Shown: one piece after another, positions 45,823-55,971 of the stretch
Layout: each line of letters opens with the position of its first letter
How positions within the stretch are numbered: the stretch's first letter is position 1
Assembly: GCF_032337115.1 (NCBI RefSeq)
Contig: NZ_JAVXZY010000009.1
Span: forward strand, 1 to 64,000
Source: Roseateles_C aquae
GTDB lineage: Bacteria > Pseudomonadota > Gammaproteobacteria > Burkholderiales > Burkholderiaceae_C
Direction: 5' to 3'
DNA: 64,000 bases
The notes under the pieces: model-generated
Seen by the model: only the letters and a program-made list of their open reading frames with translations
What the model was told of the DNA's origin: nothing
Database searches by the model: none
Position numbers and translations under genes: made by a program

Positions 45823-48273
45823 ATGAACGCCCCCGAGAACCGACTCAACCCCCATCTGGAAGCCGCCCTGCAGCGCGTTCGCACCGCGGCTGAGCAGGCC
45901 AGCGAGCGCACGACCGAAGGCCTGGGTCTGGCCGCGCTGTCGGCCGGCCAGGCCAAGCGCCGCGACGAATTGCTGGCCGCCCAGTTCCTATTCCGGCAGC
46001 AACAGGCGCAGTTCGCACAGACGCTGCAAAAAAGCCTGCGCAGCCAGATGGCCGGGGAACTGCAGGCGCAGGCCAAGCCGGTCGCCGCCGCCGGGGGCAA
46101 GAAGGACTGGGGCGAGCTCTCGCTGATGGACGACGATCAGGTCGACGCCATGGTGGTCGCCGACCGCATCGGTCTGGCCATCGGCCACCAAAGCGAGTGG
46201 GAGCTGCGCGAGGTCGAGTCCTTTGTCGCCAGCCTGGTCACTGCCGGTGACGCCGAGCCGCGCAACCCGCTGCGTCCGGAACTGATCGCACAAGCCCTGC
46301 TCGATGCCGTTCACGGCCTGACCGAAGACAGCCAGCTACGCCAACTCTTGATTGACGAGCTGACCCGCGCACTGGCCACCGAGATGCGTGCGGCCTATGC
46401 CGACATCGCCCAGCTGCTGCGCAGCCGTGGCCTCAAGCCACAGGACCTGCGCGTTCGTGCGACCGCTGCGGCCGGTGGTGGCGTCGGCGGAGCTGCCAAC
46501 ATGACCGGTATCGGTGGTGGCGGCGGCGCTGGCATCGACATGCATTCGCGCCCACAGGCCTTTGATGGCCACAGCCGGCCCGGCGAGCTCGGTGGCTACG
46601 GCTATCCGCCGGCAGGCGCCTACGCCACTTCAGCCTGGGCCGCCGGTGGCGCCATGGCCTATGGCGCGCCCGCCATGGGCGTGGTCGACCCAAAGATGAT
46701 GGACCTGCTGCGCCGCCTGGCCCATCTGCCGCCAGCGCCAATCGCCGGCTATACAGGCGCGGCACCGAGCAGCTTCGGTGCACTGAGCGGCGCAGGCAAT
46801 TCAGGCTGGGATGAGACGCTTGGCGATGCCGGCTGGACGCCGGGCATGCTGCCGCCCAATCTGATCCACGCCCACCGCGATGAACTGCGCCAGGCCGCCA
46901 CCGGCACGCTGGACCATATGGTCATCGACGTGGTCGCCGGGCTGTTCGACCAGATCCTGGCCGACCCCAAGGTGCCGCCGCAGATGGCCCGCCTGCTGGC
47001 CCGGCTGCAGCTGCCGGTGCTGCGCGCCGCGCTGGGCGACCCGAGCTTCTTCTCGACGCGGCGCCATCCGGTGCGCCGCTTCATCAACCGGCTGGCCTCG
47101 CTGGCCTGCGCCTATGAGGATTTCAGCGAAGACCCCGGCCGCGAGTTTCTGAGCCATGTGCGCGAACTGGTGCAGGACCTCGCCAACGGCGATTTCGACC
47201 GCATCGAGGCCTATGAACAGAAGCTCGATGCGCTGGAAGCCTTCATCCAGGCCCAGACGGCGCAAACGCTGAAGGCCCATGGCGATGCCGCCGCCCTGGT
47301 CGAGCGCAAGGAAATTGATCTGCGCCTGCAGCAGCGCTACGCGCAGCAGCTGGGTCAGGCACTGGCCGATGTCGCCATGCCCGGCTTTTTGCGCGATTTC
47401 CTCGCCCAGGTCTGGAGCCAGGCCATCGTGCTGGCCTCGCGCCTGCCAGATGCCGACGGCCAGCGCGAAGCCAAGTTCCGCCAGAGTGCCCGCAACCTGG
47501 TGCTCAGCGTTCAGCCCAAGGCACCCGGCGCCCAGCGCCAGGCCTTTTTGTCGGCCCTGCCCGAGCTGATGCGCAGCCTCAATGAAGGCCTGAACCTGAT
47601 TGCCTGGCCCGAATCCGCGCGGCAGCAGTTCTTCAGCCAGCTGATGCCGGCCCATGCCGATTCGCTGAAGGGCCAGGGCCTCTCGCCGCTGGACTACAAC
47701 CTGCTGGCGAAGTCGCTGGACGGCGTGTTTGGCTGCGAGGCGCCGTCCGAGCAAGACCTGCCCCCGCCCAGCGCGATGCTGGACCCGGCCAGCCTGCCCG
47801 AGCTGACCGATGTGGTCGAGCCGCTGCAAGGCCTGACCCCGGCCGAGGCCAAGAGCCTGGGCCTGGTCAGCGAGAGCGCGGTTGACTGGAACGGCGAGCT
47901 GGACATCGATCTCTCGGCCGACGCACCGCTGGAGGCGGTGGACATCAGCATCGATGGCCTGCCGCCGGCATCAGAAGCGCCCGAACCCAGCAGCGGCACC
48001 CTGCTGATCGAGCATCTGCAACTCGGCTTTGCCTACCAGATGCACACCGGTGACGACTGGCAGAAGGTGCGCCTGGCCCATATCAGCGCCGGCCGCAGCT
48101 TCTTCATCTTCACCCAGGGCCAGAAGCACCAGCAAACGGTGACGATGACGGCGCGGATGCTGAAGAAGCTCTGCGAAGCCGGCCGGCTGCGCGCCTTCGA
48201 GAACGCCTACTTGCTCGAGCGCGCGACCGCCCGTGCCCGCAAGCAGCTGGCCGCGCTGAACTCCCGACACTGA
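45823..48273 (+). CDS. DUF1631 family protein
   Basis: An 816-residue cytoplasmic protein of the DUF1631 family, typical of beta- and gammaproteobacteria. Visible blocks are a helical N-terminal region, a Gly-rich low-complexity insert (residues about 220-320), the core TLDHMVIDVVAGLFDQILADP near residue 363, and a C-terminal region (LQLGFAYQMHTGDDWQKVRLAHIS, FIFTQGQKH) resembling a PilZ-like fold. The function is not established, and cyclic di-GMP binding would be speculation. It is convergent with pdxA, 13 bases apart. Confidence 0.88.
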   Translation: MNAPENRLNPHLEAALQRVRTAAEQASERTTEGLGLAALSAGQAKRRDELLAAQFLFRQQQAQFAQTLQKSLRSQMAGELQAQAKPVAAAGGKKDWGELSLMDDDQVDAMVVADRIGLAIGHQSEWELREVESFVASLVTAGDAEPRNPLRPELIAQALLDAVHGLTEDSQLRQLLIDELTRALATEMRAAYADIAQLLRSRGLKPQDLRVRATAAAGGGVGGAANMTGIGGGGGAGIDMHSRPQAFDGHSRPGELGGYGYPPAGAYATSAWAAGGAMAYGAPAMGVVDPKMMDLLRRLAHLPPAPIAGYTGAAPSSFGALSGAGNSGWDETLGDAGWTPGMLPPNLIHAHRDELRQAATGTLDHMVIDVVAGLFDQILADPKVPPQMARLLARLQLPVLRAALGDPSFFSTRRHPVRRFINRLASLACAYEDFSEDPGREFLSHVRELVQDLANGDFDRIEAYEQKLDALEAFIQAQTAQTLKAHGDAAALVERKEIDLRLQQRYAQQLGQALADVAMPGFLRDFLAQVWSQAIVLASRLPDADGQREAKFRQSARNLVLSVQPKAPGAQRQAFLSALPELMRSLNEGLNLIAWPESARQQFFSQLMPAHADSLKGQGLSPLDYNLLAKSLDGVFGCEAPSEQDLPPPSAMLDPASLPELTDVVEPLQGLTPAEAKSLGLVSESAVDWNGELDIDLSADAPLEAVDISIDGLPPASEAPEPSSGTLLIEHLQLGFAYQMHTGDDWQKVRLAHISAGRSFFIFTQGQKHQQTVTMTARMLKKLCEAGRLRAFENAYLLERATARARKQLAALNSRH

Positions 48274-48286
48274 GCCCGCGGCCGCT

Positions 48287-49309
48287 TTAGCGCGCGCCGC
48301 TGAGTTGCCATGCCATCCGTATCGCCGCCCGCATGCTCGATACATCGGCGCGCCCCTGGCCGGCAATGTCAAAGGCCGTGCCGTGATCGGGGCTGGTGCG
48401 CACAAAGGGCAGGCCCAGCGTGACATTGACGCCCTGCTCCACGCCCAGGTATTTCACCGGGATCAGGGCATGGTCATGGGTCATGGCCACCACCGCGTCA
48501 AACTCGCCGGGATGCCCGGGCGCGTTGCGAGCGCGCATGAAGACGGTGTCCGGCGCATAGGGGCCGCTAACGTTCAGGCCTAGGGCCTGCGCCGCGGCGA
48601 TGGCCGGCGCGATGTGCAGCAGCTCCTCATCGCCAAACAGGCCGCCCTCGCCGGCATGCGGATTGAGCCCGGCCACGGCGATACGCGGCGCGGCGATGCC
48701 ACAGCGCTGCAGCGCCGCCGCGGTGATGGTGATGGTCTCCAGCACCCGCTCGCGGCCGATCAGGCTGATCGCCTCGCGCAGCGACACGTGAATGGTCACC
48801 AGCACGGTGCGCAACTCCTCATTGGCCAGCATCATGCGCACCGGCGGCAGCGACCCCTCCTGCGCAGCCAGCGCCTGCAACAGTTCGGTGTGGCCCGGAT
48901 GGCTGACGCCGGCGGCATGCAGCGCCTCCTTGTGAATCGGCGCGGTCACCAGGCCATCCGCCTGGCCCGCCTGCACCGCTGCCACGGCCGCCTCGATGCA
49001 GCGCACCGCAGCGGCACCGGCCAGCGCCGAGATCCGGCCCTGCGGCACCTCGATCAGATCAGCGGGCAGACCCGCTGGCTGCCAGACCGGCAGGCAGTCC
49101 GGCGGCACGCACGCCCATTCGTCCAGCGACTGCAGCCGCGCCAGCGGCAGGGCGATGGCGCACTGGCGCAGCGCCCGGCGCAGCACCGCCACATCGCCAA
49201 CCAGGCACAACGGTGCCTGCGCCGAGGCCTCTGCCAACCAGGCGCGGACGCTGATTTCGGGGCCGATGCCACAGGCGTCACCCATGGTCAGCAAGAGCGG
49301 AGCGTTCAT
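48287..49309 (-). CDS. pdxA: 4-hydroxythreonine-4-phosphate dehydrogenase
   Basis: A 340-residue enzyme of the pyridoxal phosphate pathway oxidising 4-phosphohydroxy-L-threonine. The start PLLLTMGDACGIGPEIS, metal-site motif PGHTELL near residue 140, GLNPHAGEGGLFGDEE near residue 212 and MTHDHALIPVKYLG near residue 275 are diagnostic. It follows the Nif3-like gene by 16 bases on the same strand. Confidence 0.96.
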   Translation of the reverse strand: MNAPLLLTMGDACGIGPEISVRAWLAEASAQAPLCLVGDVAVLRRALRQCAIALPLARLQSLDEWACVPPDCLPVWQPAGLPADLIEVPQGRISALAGAAAVRCIEAAVAAVQAGQADGLVTAPIHKEALHAAGVSHPGHTELLQALAAQEGSLPPVRMMLANEELRTVLVTIHVSLREAISLIGRERVLETITITAAALQRCGIAAPRIAVAGLNPHAGEGGLFGDEELLHIAPAIAAAQALGLNVSGPYAPDTVFMRARNAPGHPGEFDAVVAMTHDHALIPVKYLGVEQGVNVTLGLPFVRTSPDHGTAFDIAGQGRADVSSMRAAIRMAWQLSGAR

Positions 49310-49325
49310 AGCTGGGCTGCCTTGC

Positions 49326-50078
49326 TCAAGCGGGGTTGACGATATCGATGAACTGCTGGTTCAGGCCCAGCTCGCCGGCCAGGCGTTCGCCCAGCGCCTG
49401 CACGCCATAGCGCTCGCTGGCGTGGTGGCCGGCGGCAATGAAGGCCACGCCGGTCTCGGCGGCGTAATGCGCCTGCGGCTCGGAGATCTCGCCGGTCACG
49501 AACACATCGGCGCCAGCGGCAATCGCCGCCTCGAAATAGCCCTGGGCGCCACCGCTGCACCAGGCCACGCGGCGCAGCGGCCGGCCATCGCCGGGCAGCA
49601 CCGTCGGCGCGCGCTGCATCAGGCCGGCCAGCGCAGCGCTGAGGCTGTCCAACTGCTGCTGCCCCTCGGGCAGTGCGCCGATGAAGCCAAGGTCCTGATC
49701 GCCAAAACGTCCATCGGCCTGCCAACCGAGGCGCCGCCCCCATTGCGCGTTATTGCCCAGCTCGGCATGGGCGTCCAGCGGCAGGTGGTAGGCATAGAGA
49801 TTGATCTGGTGCGCCAGCAGGCGCTCCAAGCGCGCCTTCATCCAGCCGGTCACACAGCCGTCCTGGCCGCGCCAGAACAGGCCGTGGTGGACCAGGATCA
49901 TGTCCGCCTTGGCGGCGATGGCGGCCTCGATCAGCGCCAGGCTGGCCGTCACCCCGCAGACGACGCGGCCGATCTCCGCGCGGCCCTCGACCTGCAAACC
50001 GTTGGGCCCATAATCCTTGAAGCGCCCGGGCTCCAGCCATTGCGTCAGGGTGCGGGTGATGTCGGAACGCTGTGCCAT
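49326..50078 (-). CDS. Nif3-like dinuclear metal center protein
   Basis: A 250-residue member of the Nif3/YbgI (DUF34) family, forming hexamers with a two-metal site. Metal-binding motifs are LVHHGLFWRGQ near residue 63 and AGHHASERYGVQAL near 215; the sequence also has GPNGLQVEG near residue 24. It is sometimes labelled GTP cyclohydrolase 1 type 2, but the true activity is uncertain. Start 50078 (MAQRSDITRT) is chosen. The divergent HtrA-like gene begins only 23 bases away. Confidence 0.9.
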   Translation of the reverse strand: MAQRSDITRTLTQWLEPGRFKDYGPNGLQVEGRAEIGRVVCGVTASLALIEAAIAAKADMILVHHGLFWRGQDGCVTGWMKARLERLLAHQINLYAYHLPLDAHAELGNNAQWGRRLGWQADGRFGDQDLGFIGALPEGQQQLDSLSAALAGLMQRAPTVLPGDGRPLRRVAWCSGGAQGYFEAAIAAGADVFVTGEISEPQAHYAAETGVAFIAAGHHASERYGVQALGERLAGELGLNQQFIDIVNPA

Positions 50079-50101
50079 AGATGTAGAAATGTGCGGGAGT
50101 C

Positions 50102-51331
<1,230 letters not shown>

Positions 51332-51338
51332 GGATCGA

Positions 51339-51704
51339 GTGTTCAGCCCATCGACACGCCACTGGCGCCTGCTGTTCCTTATCGCCCTGGGTTTCGTCAG
51401 CTGTATGGCGCTGACGCCGCAACCGCCCCAACAGATTGATTTGGGCTGGGACAAGGCCAATCACGGCAGCGCTTTCACCGTGCTCTATCTGCTGGCGCGA
51501 TGCAGTTGGCCGGCGCGGCGCTGGCAGACCGCTGCGGGCCTGCTGGCCTATGGGGGCCTGGTCGAGTTGCTGCAGTTGCAGATACCGGGACGCTCGGGCG
51601 AATGGCTCGATCTCTTTGCCGATGGCTGCGGCATCGCCCTCGGCCTGGCGCTGGCAGGTCTGGGCGAGCGCTATCTGGCGCGCCGGGGCCAGATCAGGCA
51701 TTGA
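51339..51704 (+). CDS. VanZ family membrane protein
   Basis: A 121-residue protein with about three to four membrane helices and the VanZ-like pattern DKANHGSAFTVLYLLA near residue 40 and GGLVELLQLQIPGRSGEWLDLFADGCGIALG near the C terminus, split here in description only. GTG start at 51339 with a TGAGGA site that overlaps the preceding stop. Function of bacterial VanZ homologues outside vancomycin clusters is unclear. It is probably co-transcribed with the HtrA-like gene. Confidence 0.8.
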   Translation: MFSPSTRHWRLLFLIALGFVSCMALTPQPPQQIDLGWDKANHGSAFTVLYLLARCSWPARRWQTAAGLLAYGGLVELLQLQIPGRSGEWLDLFADGCGIALGLALAGLGERYLARRGQIRH

Positions 51705-52344
51705 GCGGCCCTGCCGCAAACGAGGCCCGCAGCCGCATCGGCGGTCATTGCATTGGTTGCGATGGGCGTGCGGGATCAAGGAGCGAATCGGCAGGTGGCC
51801 AGCCCTGCCCGCGGAGCGCTGTCAGGCCTGCCGGCCCCGCGCCCTCTTTGTTTCTGATCTGGGTCAGTCAAGCCGACAACATCGATCGAGAGCGCCGCCA
51901 GCGCCATCTCTCTTTCGCGTTATCACCCCTGTCATCAGCCTGCTTTTCAGTCAGCTTTTCGAACAGCCGCGACCATAGTTGACGCCGCCTTGTAACGCAA
52001 AGCGCGGCGCCACGCCCCACCCCGCCATGCGACATCAGCAGGCTCGCAAGAGCACCGAGCCGGCGCCGGCCGTGCAGCAAGGCGGCTAAGCACAAAGCGA
52101 TGCCGCTGGCAGGCCTGACTGTCGCGCACAGGCATCGTGTTACCTTATTTAACGTTGGCCACAGCCCCGATGCCTGCGGGCTTCCCGGGCGATCAGCGGA
52201 CAAAGCCATCGCAAGCCCCAATCGCCAAGCAACCAGCAGGCTTTGACAATGGTTACACGCGATTTCTCGCTGCCCGCCGTGTCTTACACAAGCTCACCCA
52301 AGTCCAACACTAAGAAGGCTCAGCCCGCGCCCGCGCAAGGCAAG
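51705..52344. other. Long intergenic region upstream of the sugar-binding protein gene
   Basis: About 640 bases with no convincing gene; the available frames are short, basic and arginine-rich. GTTACCTTATTTAAC (52138-52152) is an AT-rich near-palindrome and the best operator or promoter candidate. An ATG at 52249 is in frame with the next gene but would add 32 residues before the signal peptide. Confidence 0.4.
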
Positions 52345-53679
52345 ATGCGGCGCATGCTTGCCCTCGTCACCTCTCTGGCCCTGCTGCAGCAGGCGGCGCC
52401 AGCCTCGGCCGCCCCGGCCTCGGCGGTGGTGGCTGCGCCGGCCAATCAGGAGCTGAATGTGCTGCACTGGTGGACCAGCAGCGGCGAGCGCGCGGCGGCC
52501 GATCTGGTCGCGGCACGGATGGCCGAGCAGGGGCTGCGCTGGGTTGATGGCGCGGTGGCCGGCGGCGGCGGCGGCGGCGCGATCAAGGTGCTCAATGAAC
52601 GCACCCTGCGCGGCCAGGCGCCGCAGGTGGCCCAGCTCAATGGCCAGGCCTTGCGCGAATGGGCCGAGCTGGGCCTCTTGCTGCGCCTGGACGGCGTGGC
52701 ACAGAAACGCGACTGGCAGCGCACGCTGTTCCCGCAGGTGATGAGCCAGCTCAATGTACGCGATCACGTCGTTGCCGCGCCGCTGGGCATCCATCGCATC
52801 AACAACCTCTACATCAATCTGGCGGTGTTCCGCCAGCTCAAGCTCGAGGTGCCGAGCGACTGGGCCGGCGTGGCCCGCGCCGCCACCGCCCTGCGCGCCG
52901 CCGGCATCACGCCGGTGGGCTTCAGCGATGAGCCCTGGCAGGTCGCCACCGTGTTCGAGGCGCTGCTGCTGGGCGAGGCCGGGCCGGCACTGTACCAACG
53001 CATGGTGGTGCAGCGCGATCTGCAGGCCTTCGAGGACCCGGCGCTGGAGCGCGCCTTCCGCCGCCTGCGCGAGTGGCGCAACTGGGCGGCCAGTGCCAGC
53101 AGCGGCGGCGGCAGCAACGCGCCGGCCAATCCGGGCGAGCGGCGCTGGACCGATCTGGTCGCCGATTTCGCCGCCGGCCGCAGCGCCATGCTGATCAGCG
53201 GCGACTGGGTGCGCGGCGAGCTTGGCATGCTGGGCCTGGAAGGCGGCAACGATTTCGACTGCAAGGCCGTGCCCGGCACCGCGCAGGCCCATCTGTTCAG
53301 CATCGATACCCTAGCCATGCTGGCCGGCGACAACAGCCGGCAAGCGGCGCAGGAAAAGATGGCCGAGCTGCTGGGCAGCGCCACGCTGCAGATCAGCTAC
53401 AACCGCATCAAGGGCTCGGTGCCGGTGCGCCGCGACGTGCCGGTCGACGAGCTGGACATCTGCGCACAGCGCTCCTACCGCTTGTTTGCCAATCCCGCCA
53501 CGCCGCGCGTGCCCAGCCTGGTACACCGGATGGCCTTCGATGAGGTCGGCAAGAACGCCTTCATCGAAACGGTGCACCGTTTCGCCCTCGACCCCAATCA
53601 AACGCCGGCCGCCGCGCAAAAGCGGCTGCAGGCGCTGTTGCGCGCGCTCGGCCCGCGCAGTCTGAAAGCCACCCCATGA
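52345..53679 (+). CDS. Sugar ABC-type substrate-binding protein without permeases
   Basis: A 444-residue periplasmic binding protein of the GtsA/glucose-binding (SBP_bac_1) family. Signal peptide MLALVTSLALLQQAAPASA; the mature part has NVLHWWTSSGERAA, PLGIHRINNLYINLAVF and GRSAMLISGDWVRGEL. Upstream ATG 52249 is in frame but has lower GC3 and would bury the signal peptide. No permease or ATPase gene follows; instead the stop overlaps a response regulator gene. A sensing role beside the two-component system is plausible. Confidence 0.88.
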   Translation: MRRMLALVTSLALLQQAAPASAAPASAVVAAPANQELNVLHWWTSSGERAAADLVAARMAEQGLRWVDGAVAGGGGGGAIKVLNERTLRGQAPQVAQLNGQALREWAELGLLLRLDGVAQKRDWQRTLFPQVMSQLNVRDHVVAAPLGIHRINNLYINLAVFRQLKLEVPSDWAGVARAATALRAAGITPVGFSDEPWQVATVFEALLLGEAGPALYQRMVVQRDLQAFEDPALERAFRRLREWRNWAASASSGGGSNAPANPGERRWTDLVADFAAGRSAMLISGDWVRGELGMLGLEGGNDFDCKAVPGTAQAHLFSIDTLAMLAGDNSRQAAQEKMAELLGSATLQISYNRIKGSVPVRRDVPVDELDICAQRSYRLFANPATPRVPSLVHRMAFDEVGKNAFIETVHRFALDPNQTPAAAQKRLQALLRALGPRSLKATP

Positions 53680-54392
53680 ACCGCACCATCCTCATCGTCG
53701 ACGACGACCAGAAGATCCGCACCCTGCTCAAGACCTATCTGGAAAAGAACCAGTACGAGGTTCGCCTGGCCCATGACGGCGCCAGTTTCATGGCCGAGTT
53801 CGAGCGCTTCCGCGATGAGATCAGCCTGTGCATCCTCGACGTCATGCTGCCCGACACCGAAGGCTTCGCGCTGTGCCAGGCGGTGCGGCGGCGCTCCGAG
53901 GTGCCGGTCATCATGCTGACCGCCAGTGCCGAGGAAACCGATCGCATCGTCGGCCTGGAGCTGGGTGCCGACGACTACATCGGCAAGCCCTTCAATCCCC
54001 GCGAGCTGCTGGCCCGCATCAAGGCCATCCATCGCCGATCCGGCCAGGACCGCAGCCAGACGCCGCGCTACTTCCGCTTCAACGGCTACACGCTGGACGT
54101 GCTGGAGCGCTGCCTGATCGATCCCGAAGGCGCGAGCTCGCCGCTCTCGGGCATGGACTTCCAGCTGCTCAAGCTGCTGGTCGAGCACCCCGGCGAGGTG
54201 CTGGATCGCAGCCGCCTGGCCGAGGTGACGCGCGGCCGCGATCTCGGCCCGCTGGATCGCTCGCTCGACGTGCAGGTCAGCCGCCTGCGCCAGCGCCTCA
54301 ACGACGACGGCAAGCAGCCAGCGCTGATCAAGACGGTGCGCGGCTCCGGCTATGTGTTCGCCACCACGGTCAGCAGCGCCCATGCCCTTTGA
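53676..54392 (+). CDS. OmpR-family response regulator (GltR-like)
   Basis: A 238-residue regulator. Receiver domain with acidic pocket (VDDDQK), phosphoacceptor Asp in CILDVMLPDTEGF near residue 54 and conserved Lys in GADDYIGKPFNPRELLARI; C-terminal winged helix (MDFQLLKLLVEHPGEVLDRSRL, VDVQVSRLRQRL-type end). It overlaps the sugar-binding protein gene by 4 bases and the kinase gene by 11. This order recalls GltR/GtrS control of glucose uptake in Pseudomonas; the target genes here are not proven. Confidence 0.94.
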   Translation: MNRTILIVDDDQKIRTLLKTYLEKNQYEVRLAHDGASFMAEFERFRDEISLCILDVMLPDTEGFALCQAVRRRSEVPVIMLTASAEETDRIVGLELGADDYIGKPFNPRELLARIKAIHRRSGQDRSQTPRYFRFNGYTLDVLERCLIDPEGASSPLSGMDFQLLKLLVEHPGEVLDRSRLAEVTRGRDLGPLDRSLDVQVSRLRQRLNDDGKQPALIKTVRGSGYVFATTVSSAHAL

Positions 54393-55971
54393 GTCGGAAA
54401 CGTCGAGCTGGCCGCGCCACACGCTGGCCTTCTGGTTCGACAGCCTGCAGGGCCGCTTCACGCTGGCCATGCTGGCCGGCTTGCTGATTGTCCAGCTGCT
54501 GGTCAATCTGCTCTGGTACCACCAGGCCGAACTGCGCACCCGACGCCAGGCGGAGACGGCGGCGCACCACGTTGCCACCGGCGTGCTCGGCACGCTGCGC
54601 GCGCTGCGCGAGCTGCCGCCGACCAACCAGCATTTCGTCATCGAGCTGCTGCGCAATATGGGCGGCACGCGCTTTCTGGTCTTCATCAACAAGGCGCCGG
54701 TCGAGATCCAGCCCCTACCCGAGCAGCCGCTGGCCCGCGTCGTCGAGGCCATCGTGCAGAAAGAGCTGGCCGCGCAGCTGCCGCCCGGCGCCGAAACCCG
54801 CGTGGTGCTGGCCTCGCCGGTGGGCCTGCACACCTCGCCCGAGGGCGCCCTGCTGGCCGACCTGCCGGAGAGCTGGGTCGACCCCTCGCTGCTGGCCAGC
54901 GAACGGCCGGCGCCATTCCTGGTCGTGCAGGTGCAGACCGAGCCGGGCCAGTGGCACTACATGACCGGCAGCATGCCCGACCCCTATTTTCTGGAACAGC
55001 TGGACTTCATCACCTGGCAACGCCTGACCCCGCAGCTGCTGACCCTGTGCCTGGTGCTGGTGCTGACCGTGGCCGCCGCGCGGGCCCTGACCGCGCCGTT
55101 GCGCGGCCTCAGCCGGGCCGCTGCGTTGGTCGGCCACCGCACCACGCCGCAGCCCTTGCGCGTGACCGGCACTTCCGAGGTGCGCAGCGCCATCAAGGCC
55201 TTCAACGAGATGCAGGAGCGCATACGCCGCTACCTCAGCGATCGCGAGCGCTTGTTCGCCTCGATCTCGCACGATCTGCGCACACCGATCACCCGCTTGC
55301 GCCTGCGCAGCGAGCTGCTCGATGAAGAGGCGGTGCAGGACGAGTTCCACGAGGATCTCGACGAGCTGGACATGATGGTCAAGACCGCGCTGCAGATCGT
55401 CAAGGACACCGATATCCACGAGAACCGCGTGCCGGTGCGCATCGACCTGGTGCTGCAGAAAATGGTCCGCGACGCCCGCATGGCCGGCCAGCAGATCGAG
55501 CTGGAGGACCTGCCGCTGACGGTGTTCGGCAAGCCGCTGGCGCTCAAGCGCGCGTTGGGCAATCTGCTGGACAACGCCATCTTCTACGGCGCCGGCAGCG
55601 GCCAGCACAAGGCCGAGCTGCGCATGAGCGAAGGCGCGGCCGGCAGCGCGGAAGCGGGTCAGGTCTTGCTGACGGTGCGCGACCATGGGCCCGGCGTGCC
55701 GGAGTCGGAACTGGCGCGCCTGGGCCAGCCCTACACGCGACTGGACCATGGCTCCAAGCTGCGCCAGGACGGGCTCGGCCTGGGCCTGTCCATCGTGCGC
55801 GACATCGTGGCCGACCACGGCGGCCAGCTGCGCCTGCGCAACCATCCGCAGGGCGGCTTCGAGGTGCGGCTGGCGCTGCCGGCGCATCGGCCCGGCGAAT
55901 CCCAGGCCGCGCCAATCGCCGCTGCGAACCTCGCCGCCGCCAGCACCACCGAACAGGGGAAGCCCGCATGA
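54382..55971 (+). CDS. Sensor histidine kinase (GtrS-like)
   Basis: A 529-residue membrane kinase. First membrane helix LAMLAGLLIVQLLVNLLWY near residues 28-46, a periplasmic domain of about 160 residues, second helix LLTLCLVLVLTVAAARAL near 220, HAMP, H-box ASISHDLRTPITRLRLR near residue 295, N-box LGNLLDNAIFYG and G-boxes DHGPGVP and DGLGLGLSIV. The start at 54382 is preferred over ATG 54352, which overlaps the regulator by 41 bases. Its stop overlaps the halogenase gene start (ATGA). Confidence 0.94.
   Translation: MPFESETSSWPRHTLAFWFDSLQGRFTLAMLAGLLIVQLLVNLLWYHQAELRTRRQAETAAHHVATGVLGTLRALRELPPTNQHFVIELLRNMGGTRFLVFINKAPVEIQPLPEQPLARVVEAIVQKELAAQLPPGAETRVVLASPVGLHTSPEGALLADLPESWVDPSLLASERPAPFLVVQVQTEPGQWHYMTGSMPDPYFLEQLDFITWQRLTPQLLTLCLVLVLTVAAARALTAPLRGLSRAAALVGHRTTPQPLRVTGTSEVRSAIKAFNEMQERIRRYLSDRERLFASISHDLRTPITRLRLRSELLDEEAVQDEFHEDLDELDMMVKTALQIVKDTDIHENRVPVRIDLVLQKMVRDARMAGQQIELEDLPLTVFGKPLALKRALGNLLDNAIFYGAGSGQHKAELRMSEGAAGSAEAGQVLLTVRDHGPGVPESELARLGQPYTRLDHGSKLRQDGLGLGLSIVRDIVADHGGQLRLRNHPQGGFEVRLALPAHRPGESQAAPIAAANLAAASTTEQGKPA

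Noticed and set aside
51868..52221. A 117-residue minus-strand frame in the long spacer
   Set aside because: Arg-rich, no ribosome binding site and no recognisable domain; typical of a GC-rich non-coding stretch.
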